The position numbers and the translations under genes were made by a program. From positions 667,805,852 through 667,869,851 of the forward strand of contig NC_081412.1 of assembly GCF_030272615.1 (NCBI RefSeq): a stretch of 64,000 bases of DNA, read 5' to 3'. The stretch is from Cryptomeria japonica (lineage: Eukaryota > Streptophyta > Pinopsida > Cupressales > Cupressaceae). This document shows positions 22,634 through 35,160 of the stretch, in pieces; within the stretch, counting starts at the first letter, position 1; every line of letters starts with the position of its first letter. The notes under the pieces were generated by a model. The model ran no database searches. It saw nothing but the letters and a program-made list of their open reading frames with translations, and was not told the DNA's origin.

Positions 22634-25439
22634 GCTAAAGAGGAAATAACACAAATCTTACCACAAAAAGAAAAGGAAGATATTCAATTTTGATTTTTAA
22701 CACAAAAGACATCACCAAAATGAAACTTAAGTTTGTTGCATGAAGTGATTACAATGGCAGCATAGGTTGGAGGTTGGTGCAGTGCCCCACAATGGCACCC
22801 TTTTGTAGGCATAGACATATTTATAATGCTACATGATGAGTTGATCTGTTTAACTTGGTACTTGATAATTATGTCTAGATGTTATATAAAGATGTCATAA
22901 TCCTATCCAACACATGTGCAGATCATAGGGGTCTATCAAAATCAAGTACAGTTAAGTGGGGTGCATTTCTCCATAAGAAGGTAATTGACTCAACCCAACA
23001 ATGAGGTGGCTTTGGGTGATAAAAACATATATAATGTCTCCTTTCTGTGTTTTTGGAACTTACGAGTTTTTTTTATGGTTTCTTGAATGTTTACAAACTA
23101 AAATAACAAGAAATGTAACTAGGTACAGTAACAATCACAATTTAGTTTTCCTGCTCCAATCATAACATTTAGATTTGTCAATTTGAATTTCCACTATATA
23201 CTAGAAACAAATTGGAAATTAATTAATGAACAATATGCAATGCTGATCTAATAATACTCTAATATGAACTGCACTATATTAAGATAATTATTCTTATTCA
23301 ACAATTCTGAGAATACAATGACATGCATTACAAATACCTCTTGGTACACAAATAGCAGTCATTGGCAACAACTGGTATATACTGACCACCCCTCCAAAAG
23401 TGTTCCCAAGGCTACAATGAATCCTCTAGCAGTCCTCTAATGTTGTGCAATGGAATCACAAAGTGGTGTTTAGGGCTTGTGCAACTGTAGGATCAACTTC
23501 AAAGTCTCCCCTAACAGTTGCGCTAACTAAAATATATTTGTCGCCCTGCTGAGTGTGTAGGAATGTTGTGATTCCCTAGTGAATGTGAGGAATGTTGTGG
23601 ATCATCAAGGGACTCAAGCAGATCACCAAATCAACAATGAATGATGGTGCTCCTTTAATATTTGCTTGCAAATTTTGATCACTCAACCAGAAAGTATGCT
23701 AAAAAAAGAGTCTCCATATCAGCTCATCATGCAACCCCCGAGTGGAATTGCCAATGCTAGAGATGAGGGTTTTCATCCTCACATCTAAAGTTCAGTCCCA
23801 TGAGGGTTTTCAACCTCCTAGATCTCTAAAAACAACAATAAGGGTTTTATTCTTGGATGCAAATTCTAATACAAAATTCTAAAATGAAAAATGTCAATTG
23901 AAGTGGCATACCAAATAAACAAGCGTCACATAGTAGAAAATACACATTTTAATTTTGTAATAAAAGTAATAAATTTAATAAGTATCTTAAATTTTAATAC
24001 ATATAATACATTATGGACAATTATGAAGCATAAAGAATTTTTAAATAGATGAATTTGAAAAGTAGAGAATAAAGAAAGATTCAAATCAGAAGTGTGAAAT
24101 CTATTGCAATGTAAATAGAGTATTCCATTATCTAAATAGTCAAATTTATGTTTGGAAAAAATAATATAAAGAATTTGGAATTATATATACTATTTATAAA
24201 TAGATTTAATTGTAATTAAAACCTATGTTTTGCAATTGTAAAAGTCAGTAGGTTTTTTAGGCATCTAAATCTACTCTTGTTTATGATGTGTTTATATTTT
24301 GTTTTGTAATCTATAATGTGATAGTTAATATGGATTTTCTTTGGTGGACATATCTCTTAATAAAGATAATACACATTACTAACTTAAACATAAGTACATT
24401 TTATTTTTATTTTTTATTTTTTATTTTTTTATTGTTTTATATAACTATTTTTTTGGGTTATTGATATTCCTTTCCTATTCGGATTTTAAAGGATAATGCT
24501 TGGTGTGACATTCACATTGTTGATAGTTGTTCAGGCATAGTAGAAAAATTGTTTGAGAAAAAAATTAACAAATCAAAAGTATAAGATTTTTTGAAAAATT
24601 AGACAAAAAATTGAGAAAATTTGAATTATTGAAATATTTTAAATATTAAAAGGTTCAATAAATAATTTCAATAATTAAATTTGTTAGTAAAATAAGACAT
24701 TACTATATTTCTTAAATTTATTTTAAATATTTGAATTTGTGAAATTATTAAAATTTATATATCATAAATTGAAATTATTAAAAATCTAAATAACTTAATA
24801 ATATTTTAAATTTATTAAGTTTTAAATTTAATTTTTAAAATTTAACTTGTTAATGTTAAAATAAAATAATAATATATTTTTTAAATATAATTAATGTTCG
24901 AATTTATTAAATTTTTTAAATTGATAATAAAAAATTAAATTAAGTATTTTAAATATTAATTTTTTTATTTATTAAAAAAGAAAATTAAAAATAATATTTG
25001 TGAAAAAAAATATAAAAAATAAAACACTAAAATGAAAATAATAATATTTAATATTTTTTGATCAATAACAACCGAAGCAAAATTTTATTAAGTTTTTATA
25101 TAAGTTACCAAATTTTGCCTATGCAGGTGATTTGAGATAATTTCATAGTCTGCTAGCTCCATCGATACCTATAGCACTAAACCCCAATATTCTCGAGCAT
25201 CTATATACTAATAGCATTGTAATATAACAAAATCTATGCATACAATAACTAGAATAAAACCCTAGGATATCATCTTAACTTGACATGGCGGTATTGCAAA
25301 ATCCATACATATATTGGCTAAATACCAAAACCCTAAGTTTTAGACACCCCCTCTAGACAAACCTTCATAATTGGGCACTGAGTTATTTTTCTTCTTTTTT
25401 TGTACCAACAGACTTTGATCTACAAAAATAAAACTTCCA
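22634..25439. other. AT-rich non-coding DNA
   Basis: No coding similarity seen. Bases 24400-25080 are extremely AT-rich with T runs and imperfect TTTTATTTT repeats. Bases 23340-23880 are less AT-rich, with no recognisable domain. No element ends could be defined. Confidence 0.5.
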
Positions 25440-25719
25440 TGAAGGGGGCATTTCCTAGCAACCTAGGGTTCCATTGGTGGCTCCTTGCCCTGACCACCAT
25501 CCACCTTTTTCCTCATTGTAGGCCGACGATGCTGCTTTGGCATCTCACCACCCATCATTCCTTCTGAATCCTTATCCTCTGCCGACCACAGTTCATACCT
25601 TTTTGCAAGGAGGTAATCCTTCCACCACTCACAAACATGCAGATGCCTTTTGTCTGACCCATTTTTCAAGAAAATCAATATTTCTTGCTATACTAGGTTT
25701 TCTGGCTTCAAACACCACC
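25440..25719 (-). pseudogene. Unidentified reading-frame relic, part 3
   Basis: Minus-strand continuation of the frame at 32373-33116, split off by element B. Joining the two sides with one CCACC copy keeps a single frame open across the junction for 36 codons on this side (words like FEARKPSIA and FLEKWVRQK), followed by stops. I do not recognise the protein. It is not obviously a retroelement domain, but LINE sequence is adjacent on the same strand, so it may be an old repeat. Confidence 0.5.
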
Positions 25720-26892
25720 TGTAGCATCATAAAATTGTGACCCCCACAATTTCGACCGCATTTTAGGTCCTCACCTATGCAACTGCATCTCTCTACTCAA
25801 CTAAGACCTCTTTTTGCACCTTCATTCTAAAATTCTCCCATTTCAGCCTTGATGAAGCCTCAGGATCTTGTCCAGGCCCCAAGATAGGGCAGGACAAGGG
25901 CGTGGCACCCCTGTTCTCCCTCTTAGGGTGGCCCTAAGATAGGTCCATCCGACCCTTAAGCATAATTTAATCTTCAAGAATTTAAACTCTCTTTGTCGGC
26001 CTTCGATGGGATGAAAATTAATCCTCTTAGGCATTGTATAAAAGGAGACATAATTCCCTCATTTGGTAGACACAAGATACACAAGATTTAGGTAAAACTC
26101 AAGCGAAAGGTCTTCATCAAGCATTCAAGTCCTCAAGCATCCATCAAGTTCTCTTCTTCATGTGTCTTCTTCATTCATCCATTGGAGCAACATTACAACA
26201 TTCCTTTGCAAGCATGTATGTGTGTTAGGGTTTTGTCATGTTACTTGCCATTTCATACAACACTTGTGATTACATTCAAGAAGCAAAGCAATCATCATCA
26301 ACAAATTGCAGATCTCCAAGGTATACATTTCCATCATTTACATTTAAGCATTTGCAATTACTCTCTTTCAAGGTTGATTCCTCAACCTCAGGCAAACCCC
26401 TATCCAAAACCCTTCTTCCCTTATTTTCTGTGTGTAGGTTGTAGGTGCACAATTGTAATTGTAGGTTTGGGCTTCATTTGCAAAGACGAAAAAACCCTTT
26501 TCGGTGTGTGGATTTTTCAGAGAACCGTGTGCACTTTCAACACGGTCTCGATGACTTTTCTCCAAATTTGTAGGGAAGATCCGTATCCATCTGAATATCT
26601 CAGATCCAAAATTATAGCAAGATCCTGAATTGGTAGCTCCTCATTTCATCCATTTTATCTCTCTTTTCTACATAGTCAACAAGTCAATTCTCCTATTTAC
26701 AAAAGAGGGCAAATCGCATTCTAACCCTTGCAATCCACTTGGTATTCATATCCTTATTTATCAAGGATTTGGATCTAGTGGATTCAAGCCCCTCTTTTGA
26801 ATGTAAAGTATCACCCAAGTGAAAATCATCCTAGTGACTTCCTTTCTCTCTCCTAGGTGGGGAGTCACTAGGGTTCAATTTTCCACTTTACA
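25720..26892 (+). repeat. 5' LTR of element B
   Basis: 1173 bp, TGTAGC...TTTACA. It contains a perfect 7-bp hairpin CTTAGGG-TGG-CCCTAAG at 25922-25938 (also at 31407-31423 in the other LTR) and a segment near 26520 related to the GGACCGTG hairpin of element D. The 148-codon frame at 26182-26628 has no domain and is judged accidental. A TATAAAA at 26036-26042 could be the promoter TATA box. Confidence 0.92.
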
Positions 26893-26895
26893 TTT

Positions 26896-26909
26896 TGGTG
26901 AACCCAACG
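26896..26909 (+). other. Primer-binding-like site of element B
   Basis: TGGTGAACCCAACG, three bases after the end of the LTR, begins with TGG as expected for pairing to a tRNA 3'-CCA end. The same sequence follows the LTR of element D (49247) and a close variant follows LTR F (40556). Which tRNA it matches was not determined. Confidence 0.7.
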
Positions 26910-27544
26910 TCTTACACACTAATTTTGCTTTCTTATTGTTAGATCTGAATAATCACAATTTGAATTTAAAAATTTCATTTCCAAGTTTGATCTTTTTACA
27001 AAATTTAGAGGTTAATTGCATAAAAATCCTAATTTTTCATTTTGACAAAATTGATCCTGTGAAGTGTAGCATTTTAATTGGTCATTTCAAATTTGATTTC
27101 TATTTCAAAATTGCAATTCAAATCTGTCTTTTGATTCTGAAAATTAAGTGGTTAAAAAGCAAAACCCTAATTTTTAAGAATCTCTTATTTTGACCTTTGA
27201 CTGCTAATTTGATTGATCTAGACATCTCCAAATCAGCTATTTTTTTGGATTCCGCAATAAAATCATAATTTCTATCATCTTTGAAAATTTAAAAAAAAGT
27301 TGGTCGGACCAAGTACACTTTGCACTCAGTCCCTAGCTTTTTTCCCGAAATTTTGGGAGTCAAAATTGACTGTACTTTTTTGCTTAAATCTAGAAAATTG
27401 GTGCACTTTATCAATTTTTGCACCCCTTAAGGTTGAATACAAATTCAAATTTCCACACTCTTAACTTGTAAATTAATTTTCATAAAAAAGGTCCTAATTT
27501 TAGATCTTCTCTTCAAGCAAATTAAGATTTTAATTAAGTGAATT

Positions 27545-28621
27545 TTGATGGCAATAAATGGATTGGATTTATTTGCTATTTCACATATGATTACATTGTT
27601 TTTAACATACATTTATTACAATCATGTGTTGGATAATGGATTTCTTCATTTCATGTTGCTTCTTTTCATTCATAACACTTGGCCATATTGTGTTGCTAGG
27701 ATTTCGAAGTCATTTCCTTTTCAATTTGATCTCAAAGCTTTCATGTATCATTTTCATTGCATTATGGTGATGATATTAACTAAATCCATTTCATATATTA
27801 ATCACCTTAAGGCTTTTATAGATCCTAATCCTAGAGACTCTAATCCTTATACATCTCCTAGGGTATCTTGTGTGAATAAGATGAGAGCTAATATTCTAAC
27901 CAATGACCTCTTTAAAAAAGAGAAAGCATTGGAAAGCAATATGGGCCCGTCTTCTTCTCATACACATACACTTGAGAAAGAGGGGCAACATCAAACTATT
28001 AATATTCTTACCTCTTTAGACCCTCGTTATTCTTCTAGAACCTATCTTCAACACCAAAGCATATGTAGAGAAGATGATGTTATGCATATTATTCATGATC
28101 TTTCCCCTTGCATAGAAATGAGTAAAGATGAACCTTTAGATGATGAAGATATTCATCCCCAATCTCCCAAAAAGGATAAGAATAACAAAGGAAAGAATAT
28201 TATCCTTTCACATGATACTCCTTCTTCATCTACAAAACCTTATATTCCCCCTTACACATCATTTTTCAAAGAAATTCATGATCTTATCCGACCATTTAGT
28301 CATTTGCAACATTCTTATAGTCATGGCTTTAATATAATATCAAAACAAGGTTTTAGAGGACATGGACTTGGGAAATTTGAACAAGGAATTCATGTCCCTA
28401 TAAACCCTCCTATGCAAGCTACTACAAAAGGCCTAGGAAACGATACTTCTCTCTCTAACGATGAACTCCGTAGCCTTGAAAATTTTAAGAATTATTTCCA
28501 AAGGCAACAAATCAAAAGAGCCCACAAGAATGCTTCTTCTTCAAAACATCCTTTTTTCTCATTTCATCAAACCCATGATCATAATGCTGACGATTGCTCT
28601 GATTTTCAAAAATCTATTTAA
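27545..28621 (+). CDS. Element B protein with G-patch and zinc-knuckle-like region
   Basis: An open frame of 358 codons. Residues 1-60 are hydrophobic and probably not part of the real product; the likely protein begins further on, with hydrophilic Ser/His/Asp-rich sequence. A G-patch-like segment (GFNIISKQGFRGHGLGKFEQ, about residues 261-280) matches the G-patch seen in polyproteins of some plant gypsy elements. The C-terminus (HPFFSFHQTHDHNADDCSDF) resembles the C-x-F-H-x-H-x-C knuckle of related elements, with the first Cys replaced by Phe. The stop at 28621 is followed by more related sequence in 28622-28984. No enzymatic domain is present. Confidence 0.65.
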   Translation: MMAINGLDLFAISHMITLFLTYIYYNHVLDNGFLHFMLLLFIHNTWPYCVARISKSFPFQFDLKAFMYHFHCIMVMILTKSISYINHLKAFIDPNPRDSNPYTSPRVSCVNKMRANILTNDLFKKEKALESNMGPSSSHTHTLEKEGQHQTINILTSLDPRYSSRTYLQHQSICREDDVMHIIHDLSPCIEMSKDEPLDDEDIHPQSPKKDKNNKGKNIILSHDTPSSSTKPYIPPYTSFFKEIHDLIRPFSHLQHSYSHGFNIISKQGFRGHGLGKFEQGIHVPINPPMQATTKGLGNDTSLSNDELRSLENFKNYFQRQQIKRAHKNASSSKHPFFSFHQTHDHNADDCSDFQKSI

Positions 28622-28984
28622 GATGGCATAGATAGTGGCAAAATTAGGATTGTGGATGATAATCCTTCTTCTTCTAAAAATTCTTCTCCTCCATGTCAAG
28701 AAAATGAATCAAAACACATTTATCATCCTGAAAGACTAGCTACGAGAATCTATTGGAGATTGAAATATGATAAGACTATTTCGTTTCCTCCTAAAAACCA
28801 AAACAAGAATCTTAAGCAAGTGAAAGGTGAGGAATATTGCATTTTTCATGATTCATATTCATATTCACATTCTCTTGGGAAATGTCATGCATTTAAGAAA
28901 TTTGTTCAAAAGCAATATGATCATGCACGAATTTGTCTTACAATAGATCTAGATGTCTTCCTTGACATGAACATAGTGCCTTAG
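28622..28984 (+). pseudogene. Element B second knuckle segment
   Basis: Directly after the stop of the previous frame. It contains YCIFHDSYSYSHSLGKCHAF, a C-x2-H...H-x4-C-type finger as found in plant gypsy polyproteins before the protease. It ends at 28984 without any protease, RT or integrase. It was probably part of one polyprotein with the preceding frame, which is shortened by deletion compared with autonomous relatives such as element C. Confidence 0.6.
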
Positions 28985-31196
28985 TACTTCTTTTCTTTTC
29001 ATGTTGCTCTTCACCCCATGACATAACTAGCCAACTTAACTGGGGGCTCTTTATCATTTATGGTGGTATTGTTTCAATTTTAAATACCTTGGGGTAGCAA
29101 CATGAAGCTCACTTTTTCTTCTTCTTCTGATTAATTTATCTTCAGGCATTATTCATTATTAGATCTCCTTTCTTACATAGAGTTATAATTGTTCTTTGCC
29201 TGAAGAGGAGAATCTTTAGTGGGTTATACACTTCTTCTCTTGCCTTCATTCTCTTAGAAAACTTACCTCTCCTATGGTTTTAGTTATTCACAAGTATGAT
29301 ATGCCCCCAACACGGAATGATCTCTATCGAAGTACACGACCCTTCCTTGAGAGGATTATTTCCATTAGGAAGACATATTGCTTGAAAATGATCTCCATTA
29401 GAAGATGTGTAATGTTTCTCCTTCTTCCTCTCACTTGGGGGGAAAGGATTCTACCCCTGTCTCTTTCTTTCTATCTCATTTATCATTATTTCCTTTAGAG
29501 GCTGCATTTTTCATATATTATTATTATGGTATGTTCTTATGACTAATCCCTCTTGAGGTATATGCAATTTTCTTTCTTTCCCCTCTTAGAAGATTACCAC
29601 TTCTTGAGATATGTATTTTGCATACACTAATGTCTTTTCTTGCATATGCTCATGTAAGTTCATTGTGCATATTTAATCTCTCTCTAGAAGATTGTGTAAC
29701 CTCTTCTCATTGTCTCTACACTTGGGGGGCAATGATCTATCACTCTCTCTTTCTCAAAGGATCCACTCTTTTCTATGTTGTGGATGGTGTGAGTTTCATT
29801 AATTGATGTCATTCCTTGTGTGAAATCGTTGTTGTTTTCTCAAGGGTTTTGTCTTATACAAGAGGTGTAAGTCCTTGACTACAACCTCTTTTACACTTGG
29901 TAATGTACATCTATAATAAATTCACCCATCCTCATTGGGATAAAGTGAGTCATCCTTCATCAAGAATCCCTTTCACCTAGCAATAAGAGGAAGGATTGAA
30001 TTCTTGCTCTCTTCTGTGCTTTGTTCTAGAAGATGTTATATTTGTCTAAGACAACTCCTCTTTGGGGTAGATGTCTTTTGAAAAAAGATCTCTTCTCCTC
30101 CAAGGATCTCCTTTACACTTATAGCAAGATATCTTTTTTCTTAACTATCTTATCCTATCTTGAAGAGTATACCCTCTCTTGCTTGGATTTATGATATTGT
30201 TGCATAATGGATATCTTTTTTGTGTCAAAGGAAGGTATCCTTATTCTTCTTTCCTTAAGATATCAACATTAAACTATGCTGACATCTTAAGGGTGGCACC
30301 CATACTGCTCCTTTTGTATTATATTTCTCTTGTGCATTGTTTCCCTTATACAGTGGAGCGAGATGTCTCCTCTTTTCCCTTGTACAGTGGGCCATTCTTG
30401 GAACTAGAGGGCAACCTCTTAGAGCAAGATGTCACCACTTTTTCTTTTATACAAGGTGATTATTCTCGAAACCAGAGAATGGTCTCTTAGAGCAAGATGT
30501 CACGCCTTTCTTGACATTTGTACTATACAGGTTGTAGCATAATCGGGCATAGAATTCTATGAGGTGCTTCAAACCTCACTTGCACACACATGCATGAGGT
30601 TGAGTGGAACTAAAGACGTTCTCACCTTCCTCCCTTACATGGATCACCTAGACAGACTCTAGGGGCTAGTTTTCCATGTCCTTTTTCTCCATGGGTCATC
30701 TAATTCTAGGGGAAAGATGTCCATGGTTTCCTCTTGTTCACCTTTCTTCTCATGGATCACCAAAGTGTGTATTCATGTCCTCTCTCTCCTTCCTCTCATG
30801 AACACATAGTTTTACTATTGATGGTTCATGAATGATATCAACTTTGCTCTTTTATGTGATTATTAGTATTTATGTGATGGCATTGGTCTTTGTATTTCAA
30901 TTAGTTGTTGAGACATTGGAGTATCGAGGTCTCTTCGGTTAGTTGATGCATGGTCTTGTGTGTTTTTTCTTTGTCATGTGTCTTTTGTGCTTTGTCTTGT
31001 TTTGTTCTTCTTGTTATTTTTGTTTGTGTGCTCTTGCATATATTTGAGTGAGTTAAGATCCTGAGATTGGGGGATTTTGTTCCTCAAGATTAGTGATGTC
31101 TTATACTCCTTGTGGTATTGCTTAGTATCTCTCATCTTTATCTCCCTCTCTTTCTTCTACTTTACCAGTAGTATTGGTGTAAGCCATACTCCTGCT
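28985..31196 (+). other. Long non-coding 3' interior of element B
   Basis: About 2.2 kb, CT-rich on the plus strand, no domain. At 30356-30510 there is a degenerate tandem repeat of about 66 bp (units starting GAGCGAGATGTC at 30356, GAGCAAGATGTCACC at 30421 and again near 30488). Long non-coding interiors are typical of LARD-type non-autonomous elements. Confidence 0.6.
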
Positions 31197-31211
31197 AAAG
31201 TGGGGGATAAA
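31197..31211 (+). other. Polypurine tract of element B
   Basis: AAAGTGGGGGATAAA lies immediately before the 3' LTR start. An almost identical tract precedes the 3' LTR of element D, where it would prime plus-strand DNA synthesis. Confidence 0.85.
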
Positions 31212-32367
31212 TGTAGCATCATAAAATTACAACCCCCTCAATTTTGACCGTATTTTAGGTCCTCACCTATGCAACTGCATCTTTCTACTCGTATGAGACC
31301 TCTTACTGCACCTTCATTCTAAAATTCTCCCATATAGGGCAGGATAGACAGGGGTGTGGTGGCTCTGTCCCTCCTAGGATAGGGGTGTGGTTCCCCCGTC
31401 TTCCCTCTTAGGGTGGCCCTAAGATAGGTCCATCCAACCCTTAAGCATAATTTACTCATTGGGGATTTAAAATCTCTTTGTCGGCCTTCAATGGGATGAA
31501 AATTAATCCTCTTAGGCATGTATAAAAGGAGACATAATTCCCTCATTTGGTAGACACAAGATATGCAAGATTTAGGTGAAACTCAAGCGAAAGGTCTTCA
31601 TCAAGCATTCAAGTCCTCAAGCATCCATCAAGTTCTCTTCTTCATGTGTCTTCTTCATTCATCCATTGGAGCAACAATACAACATTAATTTGCAAGCATG
31701 TATGTGTGTTAGGGTTTTGTCATGTTATATGCCATTTCATACAACACTTGTGATTACATTCAAGAAGTAAAGCAATCATAATCAACAAATTGTAGATCTA
31801 CAAGGTATACATTTCCATCAAATTACTTTCTTTCAAGGTTGATTCCTCAACTGGGGTTTGACTGAGGCAAACTCCTATCCATAACCCTTATTCCCTTCTT
31901 TTCTATATGTAGGTTGCAAGTGAGTAGTTGTAATTGTAGGTTTGGGCTTCATTTGAAGAGATGGAAAAACCCTTTTCAACGCGCGGATTTTTTGGAGGAC
32001 TATGTGCACTTTCAACACAGTCTCGACAACTTTTCTCCAAATTTGTAGGGCAGATCCATATCCATATGAATATCTCAGATCCAAAATTATAGCATGATCT
32101 TGAAGTGGTAGCTCCTCATTTCATCCATTTTATCTCTCTTTTCTACATAGTCAACCAGTCAACTCTCCTATTTACAAAAGAGGGCAAATCACATTCTAAC
32201 CCTTGCAATCCACTTGGTATTCATATCCTTATTTCCCTAGGATTTGGATCTAGTAGATTCAAGCCCCTCTTTTGAATGTAAAGTATCTCCCAAGTGAAAA
32301 TCATCCTAGTGACTTCCTTTCTCTCTCCTAGGTGGGGAGTCACTAGGGTTCAATTTTTCACTTTACA
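31212..32367 (+). repeat. 3' LTR of element B
   Basis: 1156 bp, partner of 25720-26892, ending CTTTACA before the CCACC target duplication. TATAAAA near 31522 is conserved with the 5' LTR. Confidence 0.92.
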
Positions 32368-32372
32368 CCACC

Positions 32373-33116
32373 ATGTCTTTCACCATGAGAATTAGGTGCT
32401 TGAATGTCTTCTCATTCCTCCCACTAGTGTCACTTGGCTCACTCTTGACATGATAATCTACTAGGAATGGGACCATCAAATTATCATCCACATTCCCAAT
32501 AGTCAGGTTCAAATCACCTAGAAAATCCTTGTGAAAGATCCCTCGGCATCACTGCAAAGTTGAGAGCTTCAACTCACCCATAACCAACATGATTGACACA
32601 ATTGTCATGGAGATATCAGAATTTACCTAATAGCGGTGATCAAACCTACTAAATTCCTTTCTAAGAATCTTCTTGACCGCTCACATCACCAAATCGTCTT
32701 TTAAAATAAGAATTTTAGTCTATCTCTTGTGCTTGATTTCACCTAGAAAGTACATTTGGTGTTTCTCATATGTGAGTCCCAAGGAAGATTTCATACAGAA
32801 AGGCCTTGCAGAAATGCTTGACACCTCAATTAGAAAACTTGTGACCACTATTTCTTCAAACATAAGCTGCCCTACTTAAAGCCAAAAATTAAGGCGCATG
32901 CCAAAAATAGCCACAAAGATAGTTGTGCACTCATGATAACTTCAATTGTGGGAGTATCTCAGGAATTGAATATGTAGATATGATTTAAAACTTTCCCATC
33001 ACAAATGACATGATTTCTAAAGGGTGCACATTAAATCCTTCTACCACATTCAAATAATTCCTCGACTAAGTACCATTGTCAGGAAATCATCCTTGATCCA
33101 TTGATGCAAGATCATT
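32373..33116 (-). pseudogene. Unidentified reading-frame relic, part 2
   Basis: Minus-strand sequence between elements E and B. The last about 58 codons before the B junction are open (words like IFHKDFLGDLNLTIGNV and FLVDYHVKSEPSDTS), and earlier parts are interrupted by several stops (FNVHPLEIMSFVMGKF, then MYFLGEIKHKR). The frame continues into part 1 across element E and into part 3 across element B. Family unknown. Confidence 0.5.
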
Positions 33117-33944
33117 TGGTGGTGTAAGGGAAATCCTGCATCACCTAAAAATACTTCTTTTTAGTTTGTTTTATTTTAATGTTTTTGGAGTTTTGGATAC
33201 CCATTTGGACTAATAAGATATTCCAACTCTCATAATTGACAAATTGCTTTTTATAGCCAATTGCCAAAAATAACAAGTTTTTATTTAAAGGCGGATGGAA
33301 CCCGAATTTTATGGGAAGATTAAGGAAGGAAAAATAATAAATTTGGTGAAAGAATCAAATTAAAATCATTTATGGTTTGAAAGTTATTCAAGTTTTAGTT
33401 TCTCGAAAAACTGAAAAAAATTCTTCCAAGTCATATTTGAGGCATTAAACGATCCTGAAAATGGTAGGAATTATCAAAGTGGATTCTTAGAATATTATTT
33501 ACTTAGAGATATTTCCGATCCTTCGAACGGTTCGTCAATCTGATTCCCAGATAAAAAAATATGGCTACTGAAAGTTGGACAATTTTTTGGAAAGTTTTAA
33601 TTTTTGAATCTGGCTATATTCTCATATTTCCAATTTCATGTTTTGGCATTTGTCTGCCAATTGGTAATTTCTAAATTTTAATTTCAGCTTGAAAATGGTG
33701 GAATGCTATTTAGGATTCATTTTGAGGAAACTGGTAATAGTTTTTGGAGTTTAGTTCCTGGGTTGGATAACTTGCATTGTAAAGGGTTTCCAGAAAACTC
33801 TATAAGCTGTTGTATTGCAGCTTGTGAGGATTGATTCCTCTTATTTGTAATTGTATGTATTGAAAATAATTCCAGTTAATAATAAAATATAGATTTTCAG
33901 TATCTCTTTTGTTGTGTTTTTCTGTTGTTTGGGTTGTACCCTCT
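33117..33944 (+). repeat. 5' LTR of element E
   Basis: 828 bp, starting TGGTGGTGTAAGGGAAATC and ending GGGTTGTACCCTC. An AATAAAATA word near 33881-33889 may act in 3'-end formation. The match to 36844-37685 has many substitutions, so this insertion is older than D. Confidence 0.88.
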
Positions 33945-33949
33945 TCAAG

Positions 33950-33961
33950 TGGTATTAGATT
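33950..33961 (+). other. Primer-binding-like site of element E
   Basis: TGGTATTAGATT, five bases after the 5' LTR. It resembles the initiator-methionine tRNA primer site TGGTATCAGAGC used by many plant elements, with changes at several positions. Confidence 0.7.
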
Positions 33962-34049
33962 GGGTTGTTCTTGAGTGCGTGGATAGATTGCCGAACGCGA
34001 GGTAGTTCACACCAGGACTTGTGATTGTGGTCTCATGTTCAAGATGCCT

Positions 34050-35160
34050 CCAATAGTGATGCATGGTGGCAAAAATATTGGTACCAGAAATGCTGGTGGT
34101 AGGAATCTTTGGCAAATGAGGGTTTGAGAGCCCTCCAGAGACAAATTGATGCGTTTTAAGAAGAGACAAGAAGAGGGTTTAATCTGAGGAGAGGAGAAAG
34201 TGATGATGAAAGAGAGGTTGAAGATACATCCTCAAGTGAATTAGAAGAAGCAATAGATCAAGATTAGGCTTGATTGTTGAGGGCCATTTCCCAGATTGGG
34301 AAGAGACTGAAAAATGAAGTCTCTAATTATTCTAGAAATCTAAACCTAGAAGAGCTGATTGACTGGATCAATGAACAAGAGGAATATTTTTAATATGAGG
34401 AGATAGAAGACCCAGATCTAGTCAAGTTTATGAAAACAAAGCTGAAAGGTCATGCAAATATTTGGTGGAAAGAAGTACAATTGGACAAAAATCAGAGAGG
34501 AAAAGGGAAGATCACCAGATGGGATCGAATGGTTGAGAAGTTGAAAAAATAGTTCATTCTTATGGACTATGAGTTGGATCTATTGAAAAAATTACAAGGA
34601 GTGAAGCAAGGAAGCAAATCTATGAAGGAGTATGCAAAATACTTTTACAAGATAATTATCAGAACAAGATATGAAGAAGCCAACAAGGAAAAGGTCGCCC
34701 ATTATCTCAATGGGTTAATGCCGCGTATTCAAGAGGAGTTGAGTCTAGTCAGAATGGCTAGTATTGAAGATGTAGATCAATTTTCTTTGAAGGTTGAAGA
34801 GAAGTTGAATAAGAGGTTCAAAGGAAAACAAAAAGTGAAAGGTCAAGGTGAAAGAGGTGGTGGAAGATCCTTTAGGGATTAAAATGAGGATCAAAAGAAA
34901 AATGAAGATGTGGGTACTAGCTGAAATCCCAAGGGTGATGATTTCTATCACCCTCGTGATGAAAATAATGGAGAACAGTGAGGAAGAGGAAGACGAAGGC
35001 TTGGACAAGGGTTTGAAAGAGGAGGTTTTGGAGGAACCTATTTTCAGTGTGGGGAAGAAGGGTATAGAGCCTTTGAATGTCCACAACACCAAGGGAGGAT
35101 AGACAAAAGAAATGAAGGCCATGCACAAGTTGTGCATGTAGATGAAGAAGCTTAGTCTGA
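34050..35160 (+). pseudogene. Gag of element E
   Basis: The gag capsid family is visible from about 34345: LEELIDWINEQEEYF, then LVKFMKTKLKGHANIWW, RWDRMVEKLK and YAKYFYKI, in a frame broken by stops (for example 34390, 34551). A 106-codon open piece is at 34562-34882. The zinc knuckle near 35034-35081 reads FQCGEEGYRAFECP; relative to the C-C-H-C pattern the first Cys and the His are both Tyr. Gag forms the particle and binds RNA. The N-terminal segment (34050-34340) is Glu/Arg-rich. Confidence 0.85.

Larger units (their letters stand above)
25720..32367 (+). mobile_element. LTR element B, non-autonomous
   Basis: A complete LTR retroelement: direct LTRs 25720-26892 and 31212-32367, each starting TGTAGCATCATAAAA and ending CACTTTACA, flanked by the 5-bp target duplication CCACC (25715-25719 and 32368-32372). 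A primer-binding-like site follows the first LTR and a polypurine tract precedes the second. The interior codes only for gag-like and G-patch segments (27545-28984) and then about 2.2 kb of non-coding DNA. No reverse transcriptase, RNase H or integrase is visible, so it needs proteins from elsewhere. The LTRs differ by substitutions and small indels, especially near 25855-25920, so it is of moderate age. Confidence 0.93.

Noticed and set aside
24400-25080. Scaffold attachment region or origin in extremely AT-rich DNA
   Set aside because: Only base composition supports it; no specific motif was seen.
26182-26628. A 148-codon frame
   Set aside because: Inside the 5' LTR of B; the other LTR does not keep the frame.
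27545-27720. Hydrophobic N-terminus of the element B frame as a signal peptide or membrane protein
   Set aside because: AT-rich leader translated by chance; related elements start their hydrophilic polyprotein further downstream.
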